Source: Isoptericola dokdonensis DS-3
GTDB lineage: Bacteria; Actinomycetota; Actinomycetes; Actinomycetales; Cellulomonadaceae
Length of the DNA stretch: 64,000 nucleotides
Direction of reading: 5' to 3'
Assembly: GCF_001636295.1 (NCBI RefSeq)
Contig: NZ_CP014209.1
Location: 2,418,001-2,482,000, forward strand
Under the pieces are notes generated by a model. That model did no database searches, had not been told where the DNA came from, and worked only from the letters and a program-made list of their open reading frames with translations. Shown piece by piece: positions 22,735-31,743 of this stretch. Every line of letters begins with the position of its first letter. The first letter of the stretch is position 1. Position numbers and translations under genes: made by a program.

Positions 22735-23505
22735 TCATGCGACCGCCGAGCCCGACGGGCGCCCGCCCAGGTACAGCTCGGAGAGCTGCGGGTCGGCGAG
22801 GAGCTCGGGCGCCGGCCCGGTGATGTGGACGCGGCCGAGGTCGAGCACGCAGCCGATGTCCGCCGTCTCGAGCGCCCGGCGGGCGTTCTGCTCCACGAGC
22901 AGCACCGCTACGCCGGCGTCGCGCATCCGCACGACCTGCTCGAACACGGTGCCCGTCGTCTTGGGGTCGAGGCCCATCGACGGCTCGTCGAGCAGCACGA
23001 CCCGCGGGCTCACCATGAGCGAGCGCGCGAACTCGACCTGCTTCTGCTGCCCGCCGGACAGCAGGCCGGCGAGCTGCTTCCACCGCTCCCCGACGATGGG
23101 GAACAGCTCCTGGACGAACGCGACGCGCTCGGCGACCTCCTCCTTGTCGCCGATCGTGTAGGCGCCGAGCAGCACGTTCTCCGCGACCGTCATCTCCCGG
23201 AACACGCTGTGCCCCTGGAGCACGTGCGCCAGCCCCGAGGACAGCATCTCCTGCGGGCCCTGGCCGGTGACGTCCTCGCCGCCGACGAGCACGCGCCCCG
23301 ACCGCGGCTTGAGCAGGCCGCTGGCCACCTTCAGGACGGTGGACTTGCCGGCGCCGTTCGGGCCGACGAGGCACACGACCGTGGAGGCCGGCACCCGGAT
23401 CGTCAGGCCGCGCAGCACCATCGCCGCCCGGCCGTACCCGGCCTGGACGTCGTCCAGCTCCAGCAGGTACTCGGACCCCTGCGCGGGGTTCTGGTCAGAC
23501 GCCAA
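22735..23505 (-). CDS. livF: Branched-chain-amino-acid-type ABC transporter ATPase LivF
   Basis: A 256-residue ATPase with Walker [10 protein letters not shown], signature LLSGGQQKQV and Walker B RVVLLDEPS, followed by MGLDPK. The QNARRALETAD segment is typical of LivF. The TTG start at 23505 is supported by GGAGG 6 nt upstream and overlaps the livG stop by 11 nt. It is the last gene of the five-gene liv operon. Confidence 0.92.
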   Translation of the reverse strand: MASDQNPAQGSEYLLELDDVQAGYGRAAMVLRGLTIRVPASTVVCLVGPNGAGKSTVLKVASGLLKPRSGRVLVGGEDVTGQGPQEMLSSGLAHVLQGHSVFREMTVAENVLLGAYTIGDKEEVAERVAFVQELFPIVGERWKQLAGLLSGGQQKQVEFARSLMVSPRVVLLDEPSMGLDPKTTGTVFEQVVRMRDAGVAVLLVEQNARRALETADIGCVLDLGRVHITGPAPELLADPQLSELYLGGRPSGSAVA

Positions 23506-24253
23506 GGTAGGCCTCCAGGACTCGCGGGTCGGACTGCACGACGGCGGGGGTGCCCTCGGCGATGGGCGCACCGCGGTCGAACACGATGACGTGGTGCGAC
23601 AGGCTCATCACCATGTCCATGTTGTGCTCGACGACGAGGAACGTGCGGCCCTCGGCGTTGAGCTCCTGGACGAGGGTCCCGATGCGCCCGATGAGGGCGG
23701 GGTTCACGCCGCCGGCGGGCTCGTCGAGCATGATCGTGTCGGGGTCGCCCATGAGCACCCCGGCGAGCTCGAGGAGCTTCTGCTGCCCGTAGGACAGGTT
23801 GCGCGCCTCGACGTTCTCCAGGTGGTCGATGCCGACCCGCACCAGCAGCGCGCGGGCCTTGTCGATCTCCTCCGCGTTGCGGGCCCCGCGCAGCAGCTCG
23901 CGGAGCCTGCTGTTGCGGACGGCGACCAGCATGTTCTCCAGCACGGTCATGCGGGGGAAGATGCGGCACAGCTGGAAGCTGCGGCCGATCCCGGCCCGCG
24001 CGATCTTGTGCGATGCCTTGCCGGTGATGTCCTCGCCCTTGAACGTGACCGTGCCGGAGTCGGGCTTGATCATGCCGGTGACGCAGTTGAAGAACGTCGT
24101 CTTGCCGGACCCGTTGGGCCCGATGAGGGCGTTGATCTTGCCGTGGTGGAAAGTCACGGTGGCGTCCTGCACGGCGTGCACCCCACCGAAGGACTTCGTG
24201 AGCCCGACGGTCTCGAGGTTGCGGGTCGTGGGTGGTGCGGTCGTGGTGCTCAT
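23495..24253 (-). CDS. livG: Branched-chain-amino-acid-type ABC transporter ATPase LivG
   Basis: A 252-residue ATPase: Walker A IGPNGSGKTT, NCVTGMIKPDSG, the LivG-type FQLCRIFPRMTVLENM, signature LSYGQQKLLEL, and Walker B DTIMLDEPAGGVNP. The C-terminal VLEAYLGV is the usual LivG ending. It starts in an ATGA overlap with livM. With LivF it energises import of an amino-acid-like or amide-like solute. Confidence 0.93.
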   Translation of the reverse strand: MSTTTAPPTTRNLETVGLTKSFGGVHAVQDATVTFHHGKINALIGPNGSGKTTFFNCVTGMIKPDSGTVTFKGEDITGKASHKIARAGIGRSFQLCRIFPRMTVLENMLVAVRNSRLRELLRGARNAEEIDKARALLVRVGIDHLENVEARNLSYGQQKLLELAGVLMGDPDTIMLDEPAGGVNPALIGRIGTLVQELNAEGRTFLVVEHNMDMVMSLSHHVIVFDRGAPIAEGTPAVVQSDPRVLEAYLGV

Positions 24254-25431
24254 CGTCCCTCCTCGTCGGTCGGGGTGGTGGGGGTCGCGGCGGGCTCGGC
24301 GTCGGGCGTGGCGCCCGAGGACGCCGACGACGCGGCGCGGTTGTGCTCCAGGAGCTCGGCGGCGGTCATCTCCCGGATGGAGGAGTCCTGCGGGCCGAAC
24401 CTCTGGACGAGGCTCTTGACCGCCGGGATGATCCCGTCGGGCATGAAGAGCACGACGACGCCGAGGAGCACCGCGGTCGCGACGAGGTGGAGCTGCGTGT
24501 CCCCGAACTCGAGCTTGAAGTACTCCAGCCCGGTACCGACGATGAGGGCGCCCAGGAGCGGGCCGAACAGGTTCCGGACGCCGCCGAGCAGCGCCATCAG
24601 CACCATGTACGTGCCGAGCATGATGGAGAACTGGAAGATCGGGTCCAGGTCGCCGAACCACAGCGCGTACAGGCCGCCGGCCAGGCCCGTGAAGGTGGCC
24701 GAGACGACGTAGGCGACGAGCTTGTAGTTGCGGGTCGGCACGCCGAGGGCCTGCGCCTTGTCCTCGTCCTCCCGCACGGCCTTGAGGCCGGTGCCGAACC
24801 GCGAGCGGTCGATGACCCACCAGCAGACGAGCATGACGGCCAGCAGGGCGGCGAACAGGTAGAAGAACACCTGGTGGTGCTCGGGGCGCAGCAGGTCCGG
24901 GAACGGCCGCGGCACGACGAGACCGTCGGACCCGCCGGTGAACGAGCCCCAGCCCTGGAAGACCAGGAGCATGATGAGCACGAACGAGATGGACACGATG
25001 ACGAACGACGCGCCCCGGACCCGCAGCGCGGCGATGCCGACGGGGATCGTCACGAGGAGCACGACGAGCGCCCCGACCAGCAGCGCGACGAAGCTCGGCA
25101 GGCCGACGTCGCGGATCAGCAGCCCGGTGGCGTACGCCCCGAGCCCGAAGAACGCGGCGTGACCGAGCGAGACGTAGCCGGTGAACCCGCCCATGAAGTT
25201 CCAGGCGGTGGCGGTGCAGGCGTAGCTGAGGATGACGACGCCCGCGGACAGGATGTACGGGTTGGGCGCGATCGTGGGGAAGGACAGGACGAGCGCGGCG
25301 CCGACGACGAGCGCGACGAGGCGCACGACGCGCCCGGTGCCGGACCGCCGCGGGGCGGCGGTCGTGGCGGCACCGGCCGGGGAGCCGGCGGAGACGTCCT
25401 GGGTGGGCCGGGTGTCAGAAGCGTTGGGCAA
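24250..25431 (-). CDS. livM: Branched-chain-amino-acid-type ABC permease LivM
   Basis: A 393-residue permease with about ten helices; FMGGFTGYVSLGHAAFFGLGAY is the diagnostic LivM block and VREDEDKAQALGVPTRNYKL the coupling loop facing the ATPases. The TTG start (25431) has GGAGG 5 nt upstream and overlaps livH by 17 nt. The C-terminus is extended by a Pro/Ala/Thr-rich tail of about 40 residues beyond the usual end. Confidence 0.93.
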   Translation of the reverse strand: MPNASDTRPTQDVSAGSPAGAATTAAPRRSGTGRVVRLVALVVGAALVLSFPTIAPNPYILSAGVVILSYACTATAWNFMGGFTGYVSLGHAAFFGLGAYATGLLIRDVGLPSFVALLVGALVVLLVTIPVGIAALRVRGASFVIVSISFVLIMLLVFQGWGSFTGGSDGLVVPRPFPDLLRPEHHQVFFYLFAALLAVMLVCWWVIDRSRFGTGLKAVREDEDKAQALGVPTRNYKLVAYVVSATFTGLAGGLYALWFGDLDPIFQFSIMLGTYMVLMALLGGVRNLFGPLLGALIVGTGLEYFKLEFGDTQLHLVATAVLLGVVVLFMPDGIIPAVKSLVQRFGPQDSSIREMTAAELLEHNRAASSASSGATPDAEPAATPTTPTDEEGR

Positions 25432-26299
25432 GGCGACCTCCGAAGAATCCCTGGGGCCGCAGCATCAGCGTCGCGAAGAGGGCGACGTAGAAGATGGTCT
25501 GCGCCCACGTGGTGCCCAGCGGCACCTGGAGCAGGCTCTGGCCGATGCCGAGCACCATGGCGGCGACGGCGGCACCCGGGATGGAGCCCAGGCCGCCGAC
25601 GACGATGATCGCCATGAGCGGGCCGATCCAGTGCCAGTGCAGCGACGGGTAGATCGTCGCGTCGAGGGAGAGCGCCGTGCCGCCGATCGCGGCGGTCGCG
25701 AGGCCGAGGCCGAAGCCGAAGCCGGCGACCCGGTCGGTCTTGATGCCGACGAGCTGTGCCGCCTCCTTGTGCTGGATGGTGGCCCGCAGGGCGAGGCCGA
25801 ACCGGCTGTGCTTGAGCAGCAGGTACAGCAGGCCGAGCGACAGCGCGGCGAGGGCGAACGCGACGAGCTTGACGACGGCGACCTGGGCGCCGAGGAAGTT
25901 CAGGCTCTCCCCCGAGTACGGGAGCTGGATGCGGCGCTGGGTGCCGCTCCACACGAAGCCGATCATGCCCTCGATGAAGAGCGCGACGGCGAACGTCAGG
26001 AGCACCGACATCATGGTCAGCGTGGCGGGCCGCAGCCGGGTGATGAGGAGCCGCTGCATGCCGACCCCGACGAGGAAGAACAGCGGCACCGTGACCACGA
26101 GGGAGAGCAGCGGGTCCATGCCCGTCTGCTCGTTGAAGTACCAGGCGAGGTAGGCGGCCAGGATGAGGAACGCCGAGTGGGCGATCATCACCACGCGCAT
26201 CACGCCGAAGTACAGGGTGAGGCCCGCTGCCAGGAGGGCGTAGAGCCCTCCCAGCAGCACGCCGAGCACGAGGCTCTGGAAGAGGAGCGTGGTCGTCAC
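25415..26299 (-). CDS. livH: Branched-chain-amino-acid-type ABC permease LivH
   Basis: A 294-residue membrane protein with about eight helices. GLYALLAAGLTLYFGVMRVV and HSAFLILAAY mark LivH, and ATIQHKEAAQLVGIKTDRV is the cytoplasmic coupling loop. It starts with GTG, only 4 nt after the binding-protein stop. It forms the heteromeric channel with LivM. Confidence 0.93.
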   Translation of the reverse strand: MTTTLLFQSLVLGVLLGGLYALLAAGLTLYFGVMRVVMIAHSAFLILAAYLAWYFNEQTGMDPLLSLVVTVPLFFLVGVGMQRLLITRLRPATLTMMSVLLTFAVALFIEGMIGFVWSGTQRRIQLPYSGESLNFLGAQVAVVKLVAFALAALSLGLLYLLLKHSRFGLALRATIQHKEAAQLVGIKTDRVAGFGFGLGLATAAIGGTALSLDATIYPSLHWHWIGPLMAIIVVGGLGSIPGAAVAAMVLGIGQSLLQVPLGTTWAQTIFYVALFATLMLRPQGFFGGRLAQRF

Positions 26300-26303
26300 G
26301 TGC

Positions 26304-27551
26304 TCACCACTCCGGCTTCGGGAAGATCAGGTCGGCTTCCTTGGTGTCCTCGGGCAGGACGATCTGGATCTCGCCGTCGACGTACTGCTGGATGAGGTGG
26401 GCGCCCTGCGGCTTACCCGTCTCGTCCCAGGTCAGCGGCCCGACGACGGTGTCGACCTCGTTGGAGTGGAGCCAGTCGACGAGCTGCTGCTGGCAGTCGC
26501 CCTGCTCGGCGCAGCCGACGGCCTCGACGGCGGCGGCGACGACCTGGCCGGTGGTGTACGCGTTGGCCTCGTCCTCGCCGGGCGGGTTGCCGTGGAGCTC
26601 GGTGTACCGCTCGACGAAGTCGACGTTGGACGGCCAGGTGGCGGTCTCGGTGTAGCCGGTCGGGGAGAGGATGCCCTCGGTCTTGTCACCGATGGCGGCG
26701 GCGAACTCGGGGTTGGTCGGCGCGGTGGAGAACGCGGCGAGCTTCGGCTGGTAGTCGAGCTGCTGCAGCGACACGATGAGGTTCACCGCGTCCTGGTACT
26801 GGGTGCCGCCGATGACCATGTCGGCGCCGGAGTCGTTGATCTTCGCCGCGATGGACGAGAAGTCCGTGGTGTTGGGCGGGTAGACCTCGTCGACGACGAT
26901 CTCCAGGCCGCCCTCGGCGAGCTTGTCCCGCAGGCCGTAGGCGGTGCCCTGCGCGAACGGGTCGTCCATGGAGGCGACGGCGACGGTCTGCGGCCGCTCG
27001 CCCTCGGGCATCGCGAGGATCTCCTCGGCGAGGTAGTTGTAGTGGTCGTCGGCGACGGCGGGCGCGGCGTAGAACAGGTTCTCGAAGCCCTGCTCGAAGA
27101 CCTCGGCGGCGGCGCCGGCCGGTTCGACGAACAGCATCCCGTACTCCTGGGCGACGCGGGCGCTGGGCACGACGAGGCGGGTGGAGAACGGGCCGAAGAC
27201 GAGGTCGACCTGGTCCTGGGCGATGAGCGCCTCGTAGTCCTGGACGACGCGGTCGGCGTTGGACTGGTCGTCGAGGATCTTGAGCTCGACCTGCCGGCCG
27301 AGGAGCCCGCCGTCCTCGTTGACGAACTGGGCCCACGCCTCGTAGCCGCGCTGGACGCCCTTGCCGGGCTCGGAGAAGTCGCCGGTGAGGGGCAGGGAGA
27401 TGCCGACGACGATGGGGTCGTCCGACCCGCCACCACCCGGCTCCTCGGCGTCGCCGGAGCACGCGGTGAGGACGAGGGCGGCGGCGGACAGACCGGCGAC
27501 GGCGGCGAGGGCGCGCCGGGGGTGGCGGCGCGGGGTCATCCGTGGGGACAT
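26304..27551 (-). CDS. ABC transporter substrate-binding lipoprotein (Leu/Ile/Val/amide type)
   Basis: A 415-residue type I periplasmic-binding protein with signal peptide and lipobox (LTAC, Cys near residue 31). PIVVGISLPLTGDFSEPGKG is the typical N-terminal strand and loop, and VDLVFGPFSTRLVVPSARVAQEY the ligand-site region. Upstream AGGAG precedes the ATG. As first gene of the liv operon, it faces a LacI regulator across tandem palindromes, so the ligand may be something other than an amino acid. Confidence 0.9.
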   Translation of the reverse strand: MSPRMTPRRHPRRALAAVAGLSAAALVLTACSGDAEEPGGGGSDDPIVVGISLPLTGDFSEPGKGVQRGYEAWAQFVNEDGGLLGRQVELKILDDQSNADRVVQDYEALIAQDQVDLVFGPFSTRLVVPSARVAQEYGMLFVEPAGAAAEVFEQGFENLFYAAPAVADDHYNYLAEEILAMPEGERPQTVAVASMDDPFAQGTAYGLRDKLAEGGLEIVVDEVYPPNTTDFSSIAAKINDSGADMVIGGTQYQDAVNLIVSLQQLDYQPKLAAFSTAPTNPEFAAAIGDKTEGILSPTGYTETATWPSNVDFVERYTELHGNPPGEDEANAYTTGQVVAAAVEAVGCAEQGDCQQQLVDWLHSNEVDTVVGPLTWDETGKPQGAHLIQQYVDGEIQIVLPEDTKEADLIFPKPEW

Positions 27552-27609
27552 GAACTGTCTCTCCTACTTCGTCGTAGTGAAGACCAACTGGGGAGGTACG
27601 TCGGTGTAC

Positions 27610-27634
27610 GAAAGCGCTTTCCGTAAGCGCTTTC
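27610..27634. promoter_or_regulatory. Tandem LacI-type operators between liv operon and regulator
   Basis: A perfect 12-bp palindrome, GAAAGCGCTTTC (27610-27621), is followed by AAGCGCTT (27625-27632) with centres 13 bp apart. Both have the central CG and AAAGCGCTTT core typical of LacI-family sites. A TACAGT hexamer at 27637-27642 may be the -10 box of the lacI gene. Confidence 0.75.
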
Positions 27635-27710
27635 GCTACAGTACGACGCGGGGGGCCGCTGTGGCAAGCGTCACAGCGACACCGAGCAGGGTGATCCCGG
27701 AGGGACACGG

Positions 27711-28757
27711 ATGGCACGAGAGACGAAGAGGTCTCAGGGACGCAGCGCGCTGCGCCTCGTCGACGTCGCCGAGCGCGCGGGCGTCTCGCTCGCGACGGCG
27801 TCGCGCTCGCTGTCGGGCAGCGACGGCGTGTCCCAGGCGGTCGCCGCGCACGTCAGGCACGTCGCGCAGCAGATGGGCTACGTCGCCAACGCGCACGCCC
27901 GCACCCTCGCCGGCGGCACCACGTCGGTCGCCGGGCTGCTCGTGTACGAGGTCGGCGACCCCTACTTCGCCGAGATCGCCAGCGGCGTGGTCAAGGTCGC
28001 CGCCACGCACGGCTGGAGCGTGCAGATCGGGCACACCGAACGCCGGGCCAGCGACGAGGCCGTCCAGCTGCGCCTCATGCGCGCGCACCGCGTCGGCGCC
28101 ATCGTCATGGCCGGCTCCGGGTACGTCGACGCCGCCATGGAGGCCGAGGCCGAGAAGGAGCTCACCGCCTTCGAGGACGACGGCGGACGGGTGGTCGTCA
28201 TCGGCCGGCACCACGTGCGCGCCGACGCCGTGCTCGCCGACAACACCGCCGGCGGCGAGGCCGTCGCCGCCCACGTGCTGGGGCTCGGGCACCGACGGCT
28301 CGCGGTCGCCGCGGGACCCGACCACCTCACGACCATCGCCGACCGCCTGACGGGCATCCGTGCCGCCGTCGCGGCGGCGGGCCTCGACCCGGGCGCGCTG
28401 CCCGTCGTGCACGCACCCTTCACCCGCGAGGGTGGCCGCGACGCCGTGGCCCGGATCCTCGCCGAGCACCCGGGCACCACCGCCGTCCTCGCCCTCAACG
28501 ACGCGATGGCCACCGGCGTGGTCTCCGGCCTGCGCGACCGCGGGCTCGCCGTCCCCGGTGATGTCTCGGTGACCGGGTTCGACGACATCCAGGTCGCCCA
28601 GGACCTCAGTCCCGCGCTCACCACCGTGCGGCTGCCCATGACCGAGATGGGTGCCGTCGCGCTCGAGCTGGCGCTGCGCCCCGCCGCCGCCCGGCCACGG
28701 CGGCGGCACCTCGCCCACGCCCTCGTCGTGCGGGACTCGACGGCGCCGCCGCCCTGA
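27711..28757 (+). CDS. LacI-family transcriptional regulator
   Basis: A 348-residue regulator: N-terminal helix-turn-helix and hinge (LRLVDVAERAGVSLATASRSL, residues 15-35), then a periplasmic-binding-protein-like sensor domain ending in VTGFDDIQVAQDLSPALTTV, which is diagnostic. The ATG has GGAGG 7 nt upstream. It is divergent from the liv operon and probably represses both through the tandem operators at 27610-27634, releasing on binding its inducer. The inducer is unknown. Confidence 0.92.
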   Translation: MARETKRSQGRSALRLVDVAERAGVSLATASRSLSGSDGVSQAVAAHVRHVAQQMGYVANAHARTLAGGTTSVAGLLVYEVGDPYFAEIASGVVKVAATHGWSVQIGHTERRASDEAVQLRLMRAHRVGAIVMAGSGYVDAAMEAEAEKELTAFEDDGGRVVVIGRHHVRADAVLADNTAGGEAVAAHVLGLGHRRLAVAAGPDHLTTIADRLTGIRAAVAAAGLDPGALPVVHAPFTREGGRDAVARILAEHPGTTAVLALNDAMATGVVSGLRDRGLAVPGDVSVTGFDDIQVAQDLSPALTTVRLPMTEMGAVALELALRPAAARPRRRHLAHALVVRDSTAPPP

Positions 28758-28768
28758 CCCTGCGCGTC

Positions 28769-28823
28769 GAGCGTCTCTGAACGTCCCTGATCCGCGGCCG
28801 ATGCGCGACGTGCAGAGACGCTC
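28769..28823. terminator. Long-loop hairpin between convergent genes
   Basis: Perfect 11-bp arms (28769-28779 and 28813-28823) separated by a 33-nt loop lie between the lacI stop and the convergent symporter stop. A bidirectional terminator is likely, though the loop is long. Confidence 0.45.
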
Positions 28824-28851
28824 GCCGGCCGGCGGCGCCCGACGGAGCGGG

Positions 28852-29877
28852 TCAGGACCTGGCGGCCGCCGGTTCCGGCTCGTGGCCGAGCCGCCGGGCG
28901 AGCACCGAGCAGACGACGAGCTGGATCTGGTGGAACACCACCAGCGGCACCACGACGGCACCCAGGGTCGCCGCGGGCAGCAGCGCCGACGCCATCGGCA
29001 GGCCGGTGGCCAGCGACTTCATGGAGCCGATGAGCAGGAACGTGATGTTCTGGTCGCGGGGCAGGCGTAGCGCACGGCCGCCCCACCACGTGATCGCGAG
29101 CATGACGGCGAGCAGCACGACGGCGGAGCCGACGATGACCAGCACCGCCCACACCGTCATGTCGTCCCAGATCCCCTCGGCGGTGGCGCCGCTGATCGCG
29201 GTGAGCACGATGAGCAGGATCGTGCCGCGGTCCACGGCCTGGGTGACGCCCTTGTGGCGGCGCACCAGGTCGCCCACCCACGGCTGGAGCAGCTGGCCCA
29301 CCACGAGCGGCACGAGGAGCTGCAGCAGCACCTTCTCGATGCCGCCCACGCCGACGGCTGCGCCGTCCTGCGCCGCCACGCCACCCAGGAGGCCGATGAC
29401 GAGCAGCGGCGTGGCCACGAGGCCGACGACGTTCGACAGGGTCGCGCCGCAGATCGCCCCGGCGACGTCGCCGCGCGCCACGGACGTGAAGGCGACCGCC
29501 GAGTTCACGGTGGACGGCAGGAGCGAGACGCACAGCAGGCCGATGGCGATGCTCTGCCCCACGAGCGGCCCGACGACGGCCGACAGCCCCAGCCCGACCA
29601 GCGGGAACACGACGAACGTCGCGACCAGCAGCGCGCCCTGGAGCTTCCAGTTCGTCAGCGACCGCAGGATCTCCCGCGTCGGGAGCCGCGCCCCGTACAG
29701 CAGGAACAGCAGCGCCACGGCGACGTCCGCGACGACGTCGAGCGTGCCCCGCACCCCGTCCGGGATCGGCACGACGATGCCCACGACGAGCGCCAGGAGG
29801 ATCGCGACGACGAACGGGTCGACCCACTTCTTCAGGTGCGCCCACCACCGGGTCGGTCGGCCGGGTCGTCGTGTCAT
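28852..29877 (-). CDS. Bile acid:sodium symporter family transporter (SBF-like, YfeH type)
   Basis: A 341-residue protein with nine to ten helices. The motifs LCVSLLPSTVNSAVAFTSVA and FLLIGSMKSLATGLPMA contain the two discontinuous-helix crossings of the BASS fold. Family members carry organic anions with Na+, though in bacteria the substrate is usually unknown. It is a single gene, separated from the downstream ABC operon by 88 nt that show no clear signal. Confidence 0.88.
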   Translation of the reverse strand: MTRRPGRPTRWWAHLKKWVDPFVVAILLALVVGIVVPIPDGVRGTLDVVADVAVALLFLLYGARLPTREILRSLTNWKLQGALLVATFVVFPLVGLGLSAVVGPLVGQSIAIGLLCVSLLPSTVNSAVAFTSVARGDVAGAICGATLSNVVGLVATPLLVIGLLGGVAAQDGAAVGVGGIEKVLLQLLVPLVVGQLLQPWVGDLVRRHKGVTQAVDRGTILLIVLTAISGATAEGIWDDMTVWAVLVIVGSAVVLLAVMLAITWWGGRALRLPRDQNITFLLIGSMKSLATGLPMASALLPAATLGAVVVPLVVFHQIQLVVCSVLARRLGHEPEPAAARS

Positions 29878-29965
29878 GCGGAGGTCCTCTCGTGCGGTCG
29901 TGACGAGGTTACGCGCCGTCCGCGCGGAGCCGTGCCTCGGCCGCGGCCGGTGGCGTGCGGGAGCG

Positions 29966-30763
29966 TCACGCGGCGGCCGTGGCCGGGAGCGGTGCGTGCA
30001 CGAGGGTCTCGAGGCGGCGCTCGAGCGCGTGGAACGCCGGCGCCGTGGTGTCGCGGTGCTCGCCCAGCTCGACGGGCACGACCTCCCGGACGTGGCCCGG
30101 GACGCCGTGGGAGGCGCCGCCGGCCATGACGACGACCCGGTCGGCGAGGTAGACGGCCTCCTCGATGGAGTGGGTGACCAGGATGATCGTCGTGCCGACG
30201 CGGCGCCGGATCGCCGCGAGCTCGTCCTGCATCTGCCGGCGGGTGAGGGCGTCCAGCGCGCCGAGCGGCTCGTCCATGAGCAGGACGGACGGGTGCAGCG
30301 CGAGGACGCGGGCGATGCCGACCCGCTGCTGCATCCCGCCGGAGAGCTGGTGCGGGTACGCCTCGGTGAAGCGCGACAGCCCCACGAGCTCCGCGTGCTC
30401 CGCGGCGCTCTCCTTCGCCTCGCGGCGGGACGCGCCCGCCTGCCGGAGCCCGTAGGCGATGTTCTCGCGCACGGTCAGCCAGGGGAACAGCCCGTAGTCC
30501 TGGAAGACGACGCCACGGTCGGGGCCGGGCCCGGTGACGGGGACGCCGTCGACGAGGACCCGGCCCGCGGTGGGCCGCTCGAACCCGGCGACCATCCGCA
30601 GCAGGGTGGACTTGCCGCAGCCGCTGGCACCGACGATCGCGACCGACTCCCCGGGCGCGATGTCGAGCGTCACGTCCTGCATCGCGGCGGTGGGGCCGCC
30701 GTAGCTCTTGGCGAGGGCGTCGACGACGACCGCCCCCGCGGCGGTACCGGTGCTCGTGGTCAT
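29966..30763 (-). CDS. Nitrate/sulfonate/taurine-type ABC transporter ATPase
   Basis: A 265-residue ATPase of the SsuB/TauB family: Walker A GASGCGKST, VVFQDYGLFPWLTVRENI, signature LSGGMQQRVGIARVL, Walker B VLLMDEPLGALD. The ATG at 30763 is preferred because GGGAGA lies 5 nt upstream; an ATG at 30784 overlapping the permease stop is the alternative. The His residue after Walker B (THSIEEAVYLADRV) is intact. It is the last gene of a three-gene importer operon. Confidence 0.9.
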   Translation of the reverse strand: MTTSTGTAAGAVVVDALAKSYGGPTAAMQDVTLDIAPGESVAIVGASGCGKSTLLRMVAGFERPTAGRVLVDGVPVTGPGPDRGVVFQDYGLFPWLTVRENIAYGLRQAGASRREAKESAAEHAELVGLSRFTEAYPHQLSGGMQQRVGIARVLALHPSVLLMDEPLGALDALTRRQMQDELAAIRRRVGTTIILVTHSIEEAVYLADRVVVMAGGASHGVPGHVREVVPVELGEHRDTTAPAFHALERRLETLVHAPLPATAAA

Positions 30764-30780
30764 GATGTCTCCCGGGGTGG

Positions 30781-31743
30781 TCATCGGTCGTCCCGCAGGA
30801 GGGGACGGCCGCGGGCGGCGAGGCGGACCAGCCCGACGAGCAGGCGGTCCGTGGCGAAGCCGAGCAGACCGATGACGATCATCCCGGCGACGATGAGGTC
30901 GGTCTGGGCGATGACCTTGGCCTCGGTGATCATGGCGCCGAGGCCGAGGTTGATGCCCGTCATCTCGCCGACGACGAGCAGCGCCCAGGCCAGCCCGAGG
31001 GACACCCGCAGGCCGGAGACGATCCCCGGGACGGCGGCCGGCACCACGACGGTGGTCAGCCGCCGCCACCGGGGCGCCCCGAGCATCGCGGACGCCTCCA
31101 GCAGGCGCGGGGGCACCTGCTGCACGGCGGTCACGGTGTTGACCAGCACGGGGAAGAACGCGGCGAGGAACACCAGGAAGATCGCCTGGTTGTCGCCGAT
31201 GCCGATCATGATGAGCGCGAGCGGCGCCCAGGCGGTGACGGGGATGGGGCGGACGACGTTGAGGGTCGGTTCGAGCATCCGGCTCAGCCGCGCCGAGCGC
31301 CCCATGAGGACGCCGAGCGGGATCGCCAGGACGGCCGCGAGGAGGAAGCCCCACAGCGCCCGCACGAGGCTCGCCCAGGCGTGCTGCCAGAGCCGGCCGC
31401 TGTACGAGTCGTCGATCGAGCCCAGCCCGACGAGGTCGACGAGCCGCGCGAGCACCTCCCCGGGGGTCGGCAGCTCGCCCATCCGGATCCCGCCGGGGAA
31501 CGTCCAGCCCTGGGTGGCGCCGAGGTACCAGAGCGCCACGACGACCACCGGGACGGGCAGTGCCCACAGCCAGCCGGTGAGGTGCCGCCCGGCGCCCCCG
31601 CGGGCGCGCCCGCCGGGCGGGTCCGACGGGGCCGGCACCTCGCCGGGTGCCGGTGGCGTTCCGGGTGCCGGCGGCACGCCGGTGCCGGTGCCCGTGCCGG
31701 TGGTCACGTCCTCGGTCCGGGTGCTCGTCCCGGCGGAGGTCAT
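30781..31743 (-). CDS. Nitrate/sulfonate/taurine-type ABC transporter permease
   Basis: A 320-residue BPD_transp_1 permease with six helices after an unusually long Thr/Gly/Pro-rich cytoplasmic leader of about 65 residues. The coupling motif EASAMLGAPRWRRL is present. It starts in a TGATG overlap with the binding-protein stop. It pairs with the SsuB-type ATPase. Confidence 0.9.
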   Translation of the reverse strand: MTSAGTSTRTEDVTTGTGTGTGVPPAPGTPPAPGEVPAPSDPPGGRARGGAGRHLTGWLWALPVPVVVVALWYLGATQGWTFPGGIRMGELPTPGEVLARLVDLVGLGSIDDSYSGRLWQHAWASLVRALWGFLLAAVLAIPLGVLMGRSARLSRMLEPTLNVVRPIPVTAWAPLALIMIGIGDNQAIFLVFLAAFFPVLVNTVTAVQQVPPRLLEASAMLGAPRWRRLTTVVVPAAVPGIVSGLRVSLGLAWALLVVGEMTGINLGLGAMITEAKVIAQTDLIVAGMIVIGLLGFATDRLLVGLVRLAARGRPLLRDDR

